Source of the DNA: Phytomonospora sp040655735
GTDB lineage: Bacteria; Actinomycetota; Actinomycetes; Mycobacteriales; Micromonosporaceae
Assembly (NCBI RefSeq): GCF_040655735.1
Contig: NZ_JBFAKK010000032.1
Location: 1-20,059 of the forward strand
DNA length: 20,059 bases
Direction: 5' to 3'
A model generated the notes under the pieces. It was not told the origin of the DNA and did no database searches. It saw nothing but the letters and a program-made list of their open reading frames with translations. The position numbers and the translations under genes were made by a program. Positions 6,814 through 14,623 of this stretch are shown piece by piece. Within the stretch, counting starts at the first letter, position 1; every line of letters begins with the position of its first letter.

Positions 6814-6920
6814 CCTGGTCTCGTCCCCGACGGGCCCAACACGGCCGTCGACCGGGCACCAGGAGATGGCCGCGGCCATCGCACACAACCAGGGAGCAGG
6901 GCCGGTTCGTACGCCCCTGC
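6814..6920 (+). other. Structured 5' leader of rpsB
   Basis: Several helices can form in the untranslated leader. CCTGGT (6814-6819) pairs with ACCAGG (6858-6863) and encloses CCC/GGG (6825-6827 with 6854-6856) and CGACGG/CCGTCG (6828-6833 with 6845-6850). A 14-base perfect palindrome follows at 6866-6879. GCAGGG (6896-6901) pairs with CCCTGC (6915-6920) just before the ribosome binding site. S2 autoregulation of rpsB-tsf is known in E. coli; whether this leader does the same is inference. Confidence 0.4.
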
Positions 6921-6932
6921 GTGAGGAAAGGA

Positions 6933-6948
6933 CTGGCATCCATGCCAG
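6933..6948 (+). promoter_or_regulatory. rpsB: Hairpin covering the rpsB start codon
   Basis: CTGGCAT (6933-6939) is followed by CC and then its exact complement ATGCCAG (6942-6948). The ATG start codon at 6942 is the first triplet of the right arm. In RNA this gives at least six pairs with a UCCA loop, immediately after the AGGAAAGGA ribosome binding site. Confidence 0.5.
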
Positions 6949-7904
6949 CAGTGACCATTCGCCAGCTGCTCGAAAGCGGCGTCCACTTCGGACACCAGAC
7001 CCGCCGCTGGAACCCGAAGATGAAGCGCTACATCTTCACCGAGCGCAACGGCATCTACATCATCGACCTTCGCCAGACGCTCGACTACATCGCGAAGGCC
7101 CACGACTTCATCAAGAACACCGTCGCCGAGGGCGGCCACATCCTGTTCGTCGGCACCAAGAAGCAGGCGCAGGAAGCGGTCGCGGAGCAGGCCGTGCGCG
7201 TCGGCATGCCGTACGTGAACTACCGCTGGCTCGGTGGCATGCTCACCAACTTCCAGACGATCTACAAGCGTACCCAGCGGCTCAAGGAGCTCGAAGCCCT
7301 TGAGCAGTCCGGTGAGACGCAGGGTCGCACGAAGCGCGAGCTGCTCACGCTGAAGCGCGAGAAGGACAAGCTCTACCGGACCCTCGGTGGCCTGCGCGAC
7401 ATGGGCAAGCTCCCGTCGGCGATCTGGGTCGTCGACACCAAGAAGGAGCACATCGCGGTCGACGAGGCCCGGAAGCTGCACATCCCGGTCGTCGCGATCC
7501 TCGACACCAACTGTGACCCCGACGAGGTCGACTTCCCGATCCCCGGCAACGACGACGCGATCCGCTCGGCCGCGCTGCTGACCCGCGTGGTCGCCGACGC
7601 CGTCGCCGAGGGCCTCATCGCCCGCGCCGGTGCCGCCCGCGGCGAGGAGAAGCCCGAGGGTGGCACGACCACCACCGAGCCGCTCGCCGAGTGGGAGCGC
7701 GAGCTCCTCGAGGGTGACAAGACCGAGACCGCCGTCGAGGCCGTCGCCGACGCTCCCGCCGCCACCGAGCCGGTCGCCGAGGCCGTCGCGGAGGCCGTCG
7801 AGGAGACCAGCGACGTCACGGAGCCGGCTCCGGCCGCCGCGACCGAGGAGACCCCGGCCGCCGCCGAGGAGACCCCCGCCGCGGAGAAGACCACCGAGTC
7901 CTAA
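6942..7904 (+). CDS. rpsB: 30S ribosomal protein S2
   Basis: S2 binds at the head-body junction of the small subunit and is needed for S1 function and initiation. The product opens with MPAVTIRQLLESGVHFGHQ, followed by RWNPKMKRYIF and the family segments LFVGTKKQAQ, YVNYRWLGGMLTN and PVVAILDTNCDPDEVDFPIPGND. The conserved fold ends near residue 225. A tail of about 85 residues rich in Ala, Glu, Pro and Thr extends the protein to 320, longer than the 241 of E. coli; such acidic tails are common in actinobacteria. The ATG at 6942 has AGGAAAGGA upstream. It heads the translation block and is followed by two hairpins before tsf. Confidence 0.98.
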   Translation: MPAVTIRQLLESGVHFGHQTRRWNPKMKRYIFTERNGIYIIDLRQTLDYIAKAHDFIKNTVAEGGHILFVGTKKQAQEAVAEQAVRVGMPYVNYRWLGGMLTNFQTIYKRTQRLKELEALEQSGETQGRTKRELLTLKREKDKLYRTLGGLRDMGKLPSAIWVVDTKKEHIAVDEARKLHIPVVAILDTNCDPDEVDFPIPGNDDAIRSAALLTRVVADAVAEGLIARAGAARGEEKPEGGTTTTEPLAEWERELLEGDKTETAVEAVADAPAATEPVAEAVAEAVEETSDVTEPAPAAATEETPAAAEETPAAEKTTES

Positions 7905-7914
7905 GGACTCCCGG

Positions 7915-7950
7915 TCCCCGGGGCGTTCGGCCGCAGCCGCGCCCCGGGGA
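7915..7950 (+). terminator. First hairpin of the rpsB-tsf intergenic region
   Basis: TCCCCGGGGCG (7915-7925) pairs perfectly with CGCCCCGGGGA (7940-7950) around a 14-base loop, starting ten bases after the rpsB stop. It may act as a partial terminator or a 3' RNA stabiliser that makes S2 more abundant than EF-Ts. Confidence 0.6.
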
Positions 7951-7953
7951 ACA

Positions 7954-7972
7954 GCCGCGCCATGGGCGCGGC
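7954..7972 (+). terminator. Second hairpin of the rpsB-tsf intergenic region
   Basis: GCCGCGCC (7954-7961) pairs with GGCGCGGC (7965-7972) around an ATG loop, three bases after the first hairpin. The tandem pair suggests attenuation or processing between rpsB and tsf. Confidence 0.5.
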
Positions 7973-8050
7973 TTCGCTGCGGCAATACCCAGCTGTACTT
8001 TCGCCCGGGCGTTCAGGGGCGACCCGGGCACCTTCAAGTGGAGAGCAACA

Positions 8051-8866
8051 ATGGCCAACTTCACCGCCGCGGACATCAAGAAGCTCCGCGAACTCACCGG
8101 CTCCGGAATGATGGACGTCAAGAAGGCGCTCACCGAGACCGACGGCGACTTTGACAAGGCCGTCGAACTCCTGCGCATCAAGGGCGCCAAGGACGTCGGC
8201 AAGCGTGCCGGCCGTACCGCCGCCAACGGACTGGTCGCCCAGTCCGGCAACGCCCTCCTCGAGCTCAACTGCGAGACCGACTTCGTCGCCAAGAACGGCG
8301 CCTTCGTCGAGTTCGCCCAGTCGCTCGTCGAGCACGTCGCGGCCACCCAGCCCGCCGACCTCGACGCGCTGCTGGCCTCGGAGCTCAACGGCAAGCCCGT
8401 CAGCCTCCTCGTCGAGGAGGAGTCGGCCAAGATCGGCGAGAAGCTCGTCCTGAGCCGCTTCGCCGTTCTCCAGGGCCAGATCGCGGTCTACATGCACCGC
8501 AAGTCCGAGGACCTTCCCCCGCAGGTCGGCGTGCTCGTCTCCTACGAGGGTGACGACGCCGCCGCCGCGCGCGCCGCCGGCATGCAGGTCGCCGCGATGC
8601 GTCCGCGCTGGACCACCCGCGACGAGGTCCCCGCCGACCAGGTCGAGAACGAGCGTCGCATCGCCGAGGAGACCGCCCGCGAGGAAGGCAAGCCCGAGCA
8701 GGCGATCACCAAGATCACCGAAGGTCGCGTCAACTCCTTCTTCAAGGACTTCGTGCTCCTGGAGCAGGCCTCGGTGACCGAGCCCAAGAAGACCGTCGCG
8801 GCGGTCCTCAAGGAGCAGGGCGTCAACGTGACCGGCTTCGTCCGCTTCGAGGTCGGCCAGGCCTAA
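8051..8866 (+). CDS. tsf: Translation elongation factor Ts
   Basis: EF-Ts is the nucleotide exchange factor that regenerates EF-Tu-GTP. The 271-residue length fits actinobacterial members. The N-terminal UBA-like domain (about 1-45) contains KKLRELTGSGMMDVKKAL, and the core has the hallmark CETDFVAKN near residue 80. The C-terminal dimerisation part holds the conserved VNSFFKDFVLLEQ segment. The ATG at 8051 is preceded by GGAGAG at good spacing. It follows rpsB by 146 bases as in most bacteria. The stop TAA lies in the loop of a small inverted repeat, CAGGCC/GGCCTG (8858-8863 with 8874-8879). Confidence 0.98.
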   Translation: MANFTAADIKKLRELTGSGMMDVKKALTETDGDFDKAVELLRIKGAKDVGKRAGRTAANGLVAQSGNALLELNCETDFVAKNGAFVEFAQSLVEHVAATQPADLDALLASELNGKPVSLLVEEESAKIGEKLVLSRFAVLQGQIAVYMHRKSEDLPPQVGVLVSYEGDDAAAARAAGMQVAAMRPRWTTRDEVPADQVENERRIAEETAREEGKPEQAITKITEGRVNSFFKDFVLLEQASVTEPKKTVAAVLKEQGVNVTGFVRFEVGQA

Positions 8867-8939
8867 GGGCCTTGGCCTGTGGGTCTTGTGGGCAGCCCGC
8901 ACTGATCCACCGGGTCCGAATCGAGCGCCGGAAAACAGC

Positions 8940-8987
8940 CGAACGTGGAGGTCGCAGGTGGAAGCACACCAGCGGCCTCCACGTTCG
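8940..8987 (+). terminator. Terminator-like hairpin between tsf and pyrH
   Basis: CGAACGTGGAGG (8940-8951) pairs perfectly with CCTCCACGTTCG (8976-8987). Four further pairs, one of them G-U, extend the stem inward to about 16 pairs, leaving a 16-base loop. It probably ends the rpsB-tsf transcript, so pyrH would need its own promoter in 8988-9030. TAGCGT near 9009 is a possible weak -10. Confidence 0.6.
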
Positions 8988-9043
8988 TGTGCACCATCCC
9001 GGCGCAGTAGCGTCAGCCAGTCGAGCAGCACAGGGAGAGGGTC

Positions 9044-9775
9044 ATGACCGAGAACACGAGCCCCCGCTATCGCAGGGTCGTGCTGAAACTGTCCGGTGAG
9101 GTCTTCGGCGGCGGCGCGGTCGGCGTCGACCCCAACGTGGTCTCCGGCATCGCCGCGCAGATCGCCAAGGCCTGCGCCGGCGGAGCCCAGATCGCGGTGG
9201 TCATGGGCGGCGGGAACTTCTTCCGGGGCGCTGAACTCCAGGCTCGCGGGATGGAGCGCGCCCGCGCCGACTACATGGGCATGCTCGGCACCGTCATGAA
9301 CTGCCTCGCGCTCCAGGACTTCCTGGAGAAACGCGGCGTCGACACGCGCGTGCAGACCGCCATCACCATGGCCCAGGTCGCCGAGGCCTACATCCCGCGC
9401 CGCGCCATGCGGCACCTGGAGAAGGGCCGCGTCGTCATCTTCGGCGCCGGGGCCGGCATGCCCTACTTCTCCACCGACACCGTCGCGGTGCAGCGCGCCC
9501 TTGAGATCAAGGCCGACGCGGTCCTGATGAGCAAGAACGGCGTCGACGCGGTCTACACCGCCGACCCGCGCACCGACCCCACCGCCGTGCGCCTCGACCA
9601 GCTCACCTTCGAAGAGGCCCTGCGCCGCGACATCAAGGTGGCCGACGCGGCGGCGTTCAGCCTGTGCAAGGAAAATAAGCTTCCGATGGTCGTCTTCGGT
9701 GCCGAAGGGGAGGACACCATCGCGCGAGCCCTCAGTGGTGAGAGGATCGGAACGCTCATCACCTCTGAGAGCTGA
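9044..9775 (+). CDS. pyrH: UMP kinase
   Basis: PyrH phosphorylates UMP to UDP with ATP in pyrimidine nucleotide synthesis and is hexameric and allosteric in bacteria. The 243-residue protein belongs to the amino acid kinase fold: KLSGE (15-19) for phosphate binding, VVMGGGNFFRG (52-62), the UMP-binding segment around Asp77 and GAGAGMPYFSTDT (134-146), and SKNGVDAVYTADP (163-175). The ATG at 9044 has GGAGAGGG upstream. It precedes frr by 94 bases, the usual bacterial pair linking nucleotide supply and ribosome recycling. Confidence 0.98.
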   Translation: MTENTSPRYRRVVLKLSGEVFGGGAVGVDPNVVSGIAAQIAKACAGGAQIAVVMGGGNFFRGAELQARGMERARADYMGMLGTVMNCLALQDFLEKRGVDTRVQTAITMAQVAEAYIPRRAMRHLEKGRVVIFGAGAGMPYFSTDTVAVQRALEIKADAVLMSKNGVDAVYTADPRTDPTAVRLDQLTFEEALRRDIKVADAAAFSLCKENKLPMVVFGAEGEDTIARALSGERIGTLITSES

Positions 9776-9818
9776 CCACCGCACCACCCAAGACAGCGCA
9801 CGGCAACGCCCGACAGCA

Positions 9819-9834
9819 CCCGGCCCCCGCCGGG
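9819..9834 (+). terminator. Small hairpin between pyrH and frr
   Basis: CCCGGC and GCCGGG form a perfect six-pair stem around CCCC. It is short and lies inside a probable operon, so it is more likely an attenuator or RNA stability element than a full terminator. Confidence 0.3.
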
Positions 9835-9869
9835 CCGGTCGGCTCGCAGCGACAGGAGGCGACACCAAG

Positions 9870-10427
9870 GTGATCGACGAGACGCTCCTCGAAGCCGAGG
9901 AGAAGATGGAGAAGGCGATCGAGCACGCCAAGGAGGAGTTCGGTGCCATCCGCACCGGACGGGCGAGCGCCGCCATGTTCAGCAAGATCTTCATTGAGTA
10001 TTACGGCACGCCAACGCCGCTCCCGCAGATGGCCTCGATCGGCGTGCCCGAGCCCCGCATGGTCATCATCAAGCCCTACGACGCCTCGCAGACGGCCGCG
10101 ATCGAGCGCGCCCTGCGCGACTCCGACCTCGGCGTCAACCCGAACAACGAGGGCGGGCAGCTGCGGCTCAACATGCCGCAGATGACCGAGGAGCGCCGCC
10201 GCGAGATGATCAAGGTCGCCCGCAACAAGGGCGAAGAGTCCAAGGTGACCATCCGCAACATCCGCCGCAAGGGCAAGGACGAACTCGACCGCCTGGTCCG
10301 CGACGGCGAGGTCGGCGAGGACGAGGGCCGGCGTGCGGAGAAGGAACTCGACGACCTGACCCAGAAATTCGTCAAACAGGTCGACGAGATGCTCACGCAC
10401 AAAGAAGCCGAGCTGCTCGAAGTCTGA
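9870..10427 (+). CDS. frr: Ribosome recycling factor
   Basis: RRF works with EF-G to split post-termination ribosomes. The GTG start at 9870 follows a perfect AGGAGG (9854-9859) with ten-base spacing and gives 185 residues, exactly the family length. The sequence opens with VIDETLLEAEEKMEKAIEHA and has the conserved IRTGRAS, YYGTPTPLPQMA and ARNKGEESKVTIRNIRR segments, alternating the triple-helix domain I with the small beta domain II. The stop shares one base with the cdsA start (TGATG), which indicates coupled translation. Confidence 0.98.
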   Translation: MIDETLLEAEEKMEKAIEHAKEEFGAIRTGRASAAMFSKIFIEYYGTPTPLPQMASIGVPEPRMVIIKPYDASQTAAIERALRDSDLGVNPNNEGGQLRLNMPQMTEERRREMIKVARNKGEESKVTIRNIRRKGKDELDRLVRDGEVGEDEGRRAEKELDDLTQKFVKQVDEMLTHKEAELLEV

Positions 10428-11539
10428 TGGCCCACCAGGACCTGCCCGCCTCCGGCGACGGCCACGGCCCTCCTCGGAGGCGGCGGCGCGCCCCCGCGCC
10501 CGGCGAACCCTCGTACGGGGGTCGCCGGGACGAGCCCCCTCATGGGGACCCCCGCTACCGGGACGCGCCCGCGGGCGACTCCCACTACGCCCGTCAGCGC
10601 GACGAGCGCTACGACGAGCGCTACGAAGCTCCCTACGGTGGACCACCGCACCCCCCGGAGCCTCCGTACCCCTCACGGCCGCCGTATGAGGCCGAGGAGC
10701 CCGAGCCCGAACCCGACCTCGTTCCCACGACCAGCAAGGCCGGCCGCAACATCCCCATGGCGATCGGCGTCGGCCTGGCGCTCGGCGCCGTCGTGCTCGC
10801 CTCCCTGCTGATCTACCGGGAGGCGTTCCTCGTCGTCGTGGCCGCCGCGGTCGGGATCGGCATCTGGGAGCTGGTGCGGGCCCTATCGTCCCGGCACAAG
10901 GTCCCGTTGGTCCCGCTGCTCGCCGGTGGGGTCGGCATGACCGCCATGGCCTGGTTCGGGGGAGCGGAGAGCCTCGTGCTCGGGCTCGGCCTGACGATGG
11001 TCGTGGTGACGGCCTGGCGCCTCGCCGACGGCCCGGTGGGCTATCTCGGGGACATGCTCGCCGCGACGCTGGTCGCGGTCTACGTGCCCTTCCTGGCGGG
11101 TTTCGCGGTGCTGCTGGCGGTTCCCGAGGACGGTCCGGCCCGGATCATCGTGGTCCTGGGTCTCGTCGTGCTCAGCGACACCGGTGGCTTCATCGCCGGT
11201 GTGCTGTTCGGGAAGCATCCGATGTCGCCGAAGGTGAGCCCGAAGAAGTCCTGGGAGGGCATGGGCGGATCCATCGTCGCCTGCGCTCTCGGCGGGGCCC
11301 TGATGCTCTTCTTCGTCTTCGACGTCAGCTGGTGGAAGGGCGCGCTCTTCGGCCTGGCGATCACGATCGCGGCGACGGTGGGGGATCTCACCGAGTCCAT
11401 GATCAAACGCGACCTCGGTGTGAAGGACATGAGCAGTCTCATCCCCGGTCACGGCGGTCTCATGGACCGTCTTGACTCGATCCTGCTGGCGGCGCCGACC
11501 GCGGTGGTGTTGCTGTCGGTCTTGGCCCCTCCCGCGTGA
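10427..11539 (+). CDS. cdsA: Phosphatidate cytidylyltransferase (CDP-diglyceride synthase)
   Basis: CdsA makes CDP-diacylglycerol from phosphatidic acid and CTP, the precursor of membrane phospholipids. The 370-residue protein has about 105 hydrophilic residues rich in Pro, Arg, Tyr and acidic groups ahead of the first transmembrane segment (about 109-128). Several further membrane spans follow. The signature spans residues 324-350 and reads SMIKRDLGVKD, then LIPGHGG and MDRLD, with all conserved charged residues present. SPKKSWEG also matches the family. The ATG overlaps the frr stop by one base, a widely conserved arrangement. The long N-terminal extension is unusual for the family at large, though actinobacterial members often carry one; it is probably cytoplasmic and disordered. 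Confidence 0.96.
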   Translation: MAHQDLPASGDGHGPPRRRRRAPAPGEPSYGGRRDEPPHGDPRYRDAPAGDSHYARQRDERYDERYEAPYGGPPHPPEPPYPSRPPYEAEEPEPEPDLVPTTSKAGRNIPMAIGVGLALGAVVLASLLIYREAFLVVVAAAVGIGIWELVRALSSRHKVPLVPLLAGGVGMTAMAWFGGAESLVLGLGLTMVVVTAWRLADGPVGYLGDMLAATLVAVYVPFLAGFAVLLAVPEDGPARIIVVLGLVVLSDTGGFIAGVLFGKHPMSPKVSPKKSWEGMGGSIVACALGGALMLFFVFDVSWWKGALFGLAITIAATVGDLTESMIKRDLGVKDMSSLIPGHGGLMDRLDSILLAAPTAVVLLSVLAPPA

Positions 11540-11594
11540 GCTCCGCCCGCCTGTGCGTAAGTAGGTCCCCGGACGTGGGAGACTGGCTAGTGAT

Positions 11595-12722
11595 ATGACG
11601 ACCCAGCCGCTTACCCTGCAACCGCGCCGCCGAGGCGCGCCCCCCCAGCACCTCGCCGATCTGGACATGGCCGCCCGCAAGGACGCCGTGACCGGGCTCG
11701 GCCTGCCCGCGTTTAGGGCGCGCCAGCTGTCGCATCATTACTTCGGCCGGCAGCTGTCGGACGTGGACGCCATGAGCGACCTGCCCGCGGCCGACCGTGA
11801 GCGCATCGGCGGTGTGCTCTTCCCGCCGCTCCTGACGCCTGTCACGCAGGTCTCCTGCGATGACGGCGCCACGCGCAAAACGGTGTGGAGGCTCCACGAC
11901 GGCTCCCTTGTGGAGAGCGTGCTGATGGGCTACTCCGACCGCACCACCGTGTGCGTTTCCTCACAGGCGGGCTGTGGAATGGCCTGTCCGTTCTGTGCCA
12001 CGGGTCAGGCGGGGCTCACGCGCAACCTGTCCACCGCCGAGATCGTGGATCAGGTGGTGTCGGCGGCGCGCACGTCGAGGGAGGCCGGTCTCGGCCGCCT
12101 CTCCAATGTCGTGTTCATGGGCATGGGCGAGCCGCTGGCCAACTACGAACGGGTGTTGCGGGCGTTGCGCCGGCTGACGGATCCGGCGCCCGACGGGCTC
12201 GGTATGTCGCAGCGGAGCATCACCGTCTCGACGGTCGGGCTTGTTCCGGCCGTTCGGCGCTTGACGGCCGAGGAGCTTTCGGTGACGCTCGCAGTGTCGC
12301 TGCACGCGCCGGACGACGAGCTGCGCGATGAGCTCGTGCCGGTGAACAACCGGTGGAAGGTCGACGAGGTGCTTGACGCGGCGTGGGAGTATGCAAGCCG
12401 CACAGGGCGACGGGTGTCGATTGAATACGCGATGATTCGAGACGTGAACGACCAGCCATGGCGTGCCGATCTGCTCGGCCGGTTGCTGGCGGGGAAACTG
12501 GCGCACGTTAACCTCATCCCGCTCAACCCGACCCCGGGCAGTCGCTGGGACGCAAGTCCGAAGGCGGTAGAAAGGGAGTTCGTTCGGCGGCTTCGCGCCG
12601 CGGGCGTCCCGACCACGGTGCGCGACACCCGTGGGAGTGAGATCGATGGTGCGTGTGGCCAGCTTGCGGCGACGCAGGAGAAGGCCGCTGCCACGCACGG
12701 GCAGGCGGAGGTGGCCGAGTGA
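11595..12722 (+). CDS. rlmN: 23S rRNA (adenine-2503-C2) methyltransferase, radical SAM
   Basis: RlmN methylates C2 of A2503 in 23S rRNA and of A37 in some tRNAs, which supports decoding fidelity. The 375-residue protein has the RlmN-type cluster motif C-x3-C-x2-C at Cys127, Cys131 and Cys134 (AGCGMACPFCATG). It also has VFMGMGEPLANY, SVTLAVSLHAPDDELRDELVPVN and HVNLIPLNPTPG, and the second catalytic cysteine in SEIDGACGQL near the C-terminus. The ATG at 11595 has GGGAG upstream. It follows cdsA by 55 bases, the order seen in other actinobacteria. Its stop overlaps the GTG of the DivIVA-like gene (GTGA). Confidence 0.97.
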   Translation: MTTQPLTLQPRRRGAPPQHLADLDMAARKDAVTGLGLPAFRARQLSHHYFGRQLSDVDAMSDLPAADRERIGGVLFPPLLTPVTQVSCDDGATRKTVWRLHDGSLVESVLMGYSDRTTVCVSSQAGCGMACPFCATGQAGLTRNLSTAEIVDQVVSAARTSREAGLGRLSNVVFMGMGEPLANYERVLRALRRLTDPAPDGLGMSQRSITVSTVGLVPAVRRLTAEELSVTLAVSLHAPDDELRDELVPVNNRWKVDEVLDAAWEYASRTGRRVSIEYAMIRDVNDQPWRADLLGRLLAGKLAHVNLIPLNPTPGSRWDASPKAVEREFVRRLRAAGVPTTVRDTRGSEIDGACGQLAATQEKAAATHGQAEVAE

Positions 12723-14572
12723 CGAGTCAGGGTGAGCGGTTCCGGCGCAGGGCCTTGCGCCGTGGCTACAAGGTGGACGAGGTGGACGCCTTCCTCGACC
12801 GCGTTGAAGCCACTCTCGAAGGCCAGCCGATCGGCCCGCCGGTGGCTTCTCAGGAGGTCGACGACGTCGTCTTCAGGGTCCGCTTCGGCGGATACGACGA
12901 GTGGCAGGTCGACGTCTATCTCGACCGCGTCGCCCGTCAGCTGTCGGAGCTGGAGGAGCGCGGTGTGCTCGGCCGTGCCGCCGCGCCCGACTTCGAGGGC
13001 CGCGGCGTTCGTCCGAGCATGGACGGCCCCGGTGGACGCGGATCCCGCGACCCGCGCGGTCCCGGCGCCCGCGATCCCCGTGAGCACCGCGACCCCCGGG
13101 ACATGCACGAGCCGCGCGACCCCAGGGACCCGCGCGACCTGCACGACCCCCGCGACCGCGACCCCCGTGAGATGCACGCGCCGCGTGGCATGGATGGCCC
13201 TCGGGGTCCCATGGAGGCCACGCGCGCGATGGACGCCCCCCGTGGCCCCATGGACGCTCCGCGAGGCATGGACCCCCGCGACCGCGATCCCCGCGGCCCG
13301 CAGCCGATGGACCCGCGCATGCCGGCGCCGGCCGACCCGCGTGGCGGTCCGCCGCCCCCCGACCCCCGCGAGATGCCCGAGCCCCGTGGACGCCAGCCCG
13401 AGCCGCGTGCGGCCCGTGGCACCGCCGCGCCCTCGGGTCGCGACCGCTTCGGCGCGCCGCCGCCACCGCCGCCCTCGTCGGGCGGCCCGGCCGGTCCGGA
13501 CCTCGACGGGTTCGGTCACCTCGCCGGCGGTGACGACGAGGGCTTCGGCCACCTCGCGCCGCGTTCCGACGACTTCGACGAGCGCCCGACCCGCACCGCG
13601 CGCAGTCGCGGCGGTGGCCTGTACAGCGGCCTGAGCGACCTGAGCGGGGACGGCCCGCCGCCTCCGCCTCCGCCCGCGCCCGTCTCCGGCCCCCCGCAGA
13701 GCGATGACCGTTACGGCGCCCCGCCGCCAGCGCCCAGCCGCTTCGAGCGCGCCGCCGAGGACCGCTACGGTCCGCCGCCGGCCGCGCCGCCCCCTCCGCC
13801 CGCCGCGGAGCCCACGACGCGTTTCAACGTGCCCGACGACCGGTACGGACCGCCTCCGGGTGAGCGTCCGTCGGCCCCGGCGGACCGTTTCGCGCCGCCA
13901 CCGCCGCCCGCGGACGACCGCTTCGCGCCGCCTCCGCCCATGCCTCCTCGCGGTCCGGACTCCGACCGCGGCGGCTACGGCGGCGAGCGGATGCCTCCTC
14001 GTGAGGAGCGCCGTCCCGCCTCGCCGGTGGACCGTTTCGCGCCGCCGCCCCCGCCAGTCCCCGACGCGGGTGCGACGCAGATCCAGCCCTCCGTGCCGCC
14101 CATGCCGCCTCCGGGCGCCGGACGTTCCGGACCGCCTCCCGGGCGCCCTCCGTACGGGGAGGACCCCTACGCCTCGCGTGGCGGCGACCGCGGCGGCTTC
14201 ACCGAGCCCGGCCGGCACGGACGCCCGGAGATGACCACCGAGATGCGGGCACCGGACTCGCCGTTCACCGGCGACGACATCTCGCGCCTTGAGCAGATCC
14301 GGCGCTCCTTCCAGCCGCGCCGCTTCGGCAGCGGCTACGACCCCTCGCAGGTCGACCGGCTCTTCGACGCCGTCTCGGCGACGATGACCGGACGCGCGGC
14401 CGTGCCGCTGTCCGACGCCGAGCTGGACACCTCGCAGTTCAGCCTGGTCCAGGGCGGCTACTTCGAGGCCGAGGTGGACGCGGCGCTGCGCGAGATCAGG
14501 GACACCTTCGCCCGCCGAGGGCTGATGAGATTAGACCCGTACGGACGACGTGGAGAAGGCCGCTACCGCTAG
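12719..14572 (+). CDS. DivIVA-domain repeat protein with a long low-complexity linker
   Basis: The 617-residue protein starts at a GTG overlapping the rlmN stop (GTGA). Residues 1-80 hold two DivIVA-type motifs, GYKVDEVDAFLDRV (16-29) and GYDEWQVDVYLDRV (58-71). A second pair lies at the C-terminus (about 520-604): GYDPSQVDRLFDAV and GGYFEAEVDAALREI. Such motifs in DivIVA/Wag31 proteins bind curved membranes and guide polar growth or division. Between them run about 430 residues of low complexity: a charged Asp-Pro-Arg repeat block (about 107-208), then proline-rich segments with recurring DRYGPPP and DRFAPPPPP units. It resembles the actinobacterial DivI1A-repeat family rather than canonical DivIVA, as long coiled coils are not evident. 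A role at septa or poles is inferred. Confidence 0.85.
   Translation: MTSQGERFRRRALRRGYKVDEVDAFLDRVEATLEGQPIGPPVASQEVDDVVFRVRFGGYDEWQVDVYLDRVARQLSELEERGVLGRAAAPDFEGRGVRPSMDGPGGRGSRDPRGPGARDPREHRDPRDMHEPRDPRDPRDLHDPRDRDPREMHAPRGMDGPRGPMEATRAMDAPRGPMDAPRGMDPRDRDPRGPQPMDPRMPAPADPRGGPPPPDPREMPEPRGRQPEPRAARGTAAPSGRDRFGAPPPPPPSSGGPAGPDLDGFGHLAGGDDEGFGHLAPRSDDFDERPTRTARSRGGGLYSGLSDLSGDGPPPPPPPAPVSGPPQSDDRYGAPPPAPSRFERAAEDRYGPPPAAPPPPPAAEPTTRFNVPDDRYGPPPGERPSAPADRFAPPPPPADDRFAPPPPMPPRGPDSDRGGYGGERMPPREERRPASPVDRFAPPPPPVPDAGATQIQPSVPPMPPPGAGRSGPPPGRPPYGEDPYASRGGDRGGFTEPGRHGRPEMTTEMRAPDSPFTGDDISRLEQIRRSFQPRRFGSGYDPSQVDRLFDAVSATMTGRAAVPLSDAELDTSQFSLVQGGYFEAEVDAALREIRDTFARRGLMRLDPYGRRGEGRYR
13041..13345 (+). 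repeat. Coding repeat block: Asp-Pro-Arg units in the DivIVA-like gene
   Basis: Degenerate short repeats encode DPRD, EPRD, DAPRGPM and DPRDRDPRG units, mostly as CGCGACCCC-type DNA. The units vary in length and composition, which suggests expansion by slippage or unequal recombination. Large open frames on the other strand here (12873-13466) are by-products of the repeat. Confidence 0.75.
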
Positions 14573-14584
14573 GTGGCGGCCTTC
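14555..14584 (+). terminator. Terminator hairpin overlapping the DivIVA-like gene stop
   Basis: GAAGGCCGC (14555-14563) pairs with GCGGCCTTC (14576-14584). Four further pairs, one of them G-U, extend the stem inward to 13 pairs, closing on a GCTA loop that contains the first two bases of the TAG stop. No T-tract follows. Confidence 0.7.
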
Positions 14585-14623
14585 GCCGTACCCGGGGTTC
14601 GGTGATCGGGGTGCCCGCAGTTA

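Noticed and set aside
6866..7303. ATG in the rpsB leader with AGGAG next to it
   Set aside because: The spacing is only one base and the frame overlaps rpsB in a different phase; the ATG lies in a palindrome of the leader.
12143..14218. 691-residue minus-strand open frame opposite rlmN and the DivIVA-like gene
   Set aside because: Low-complexity Arg/Gly/Thr product, an artefact of GC-rich repeats in the real plus-strand gene.
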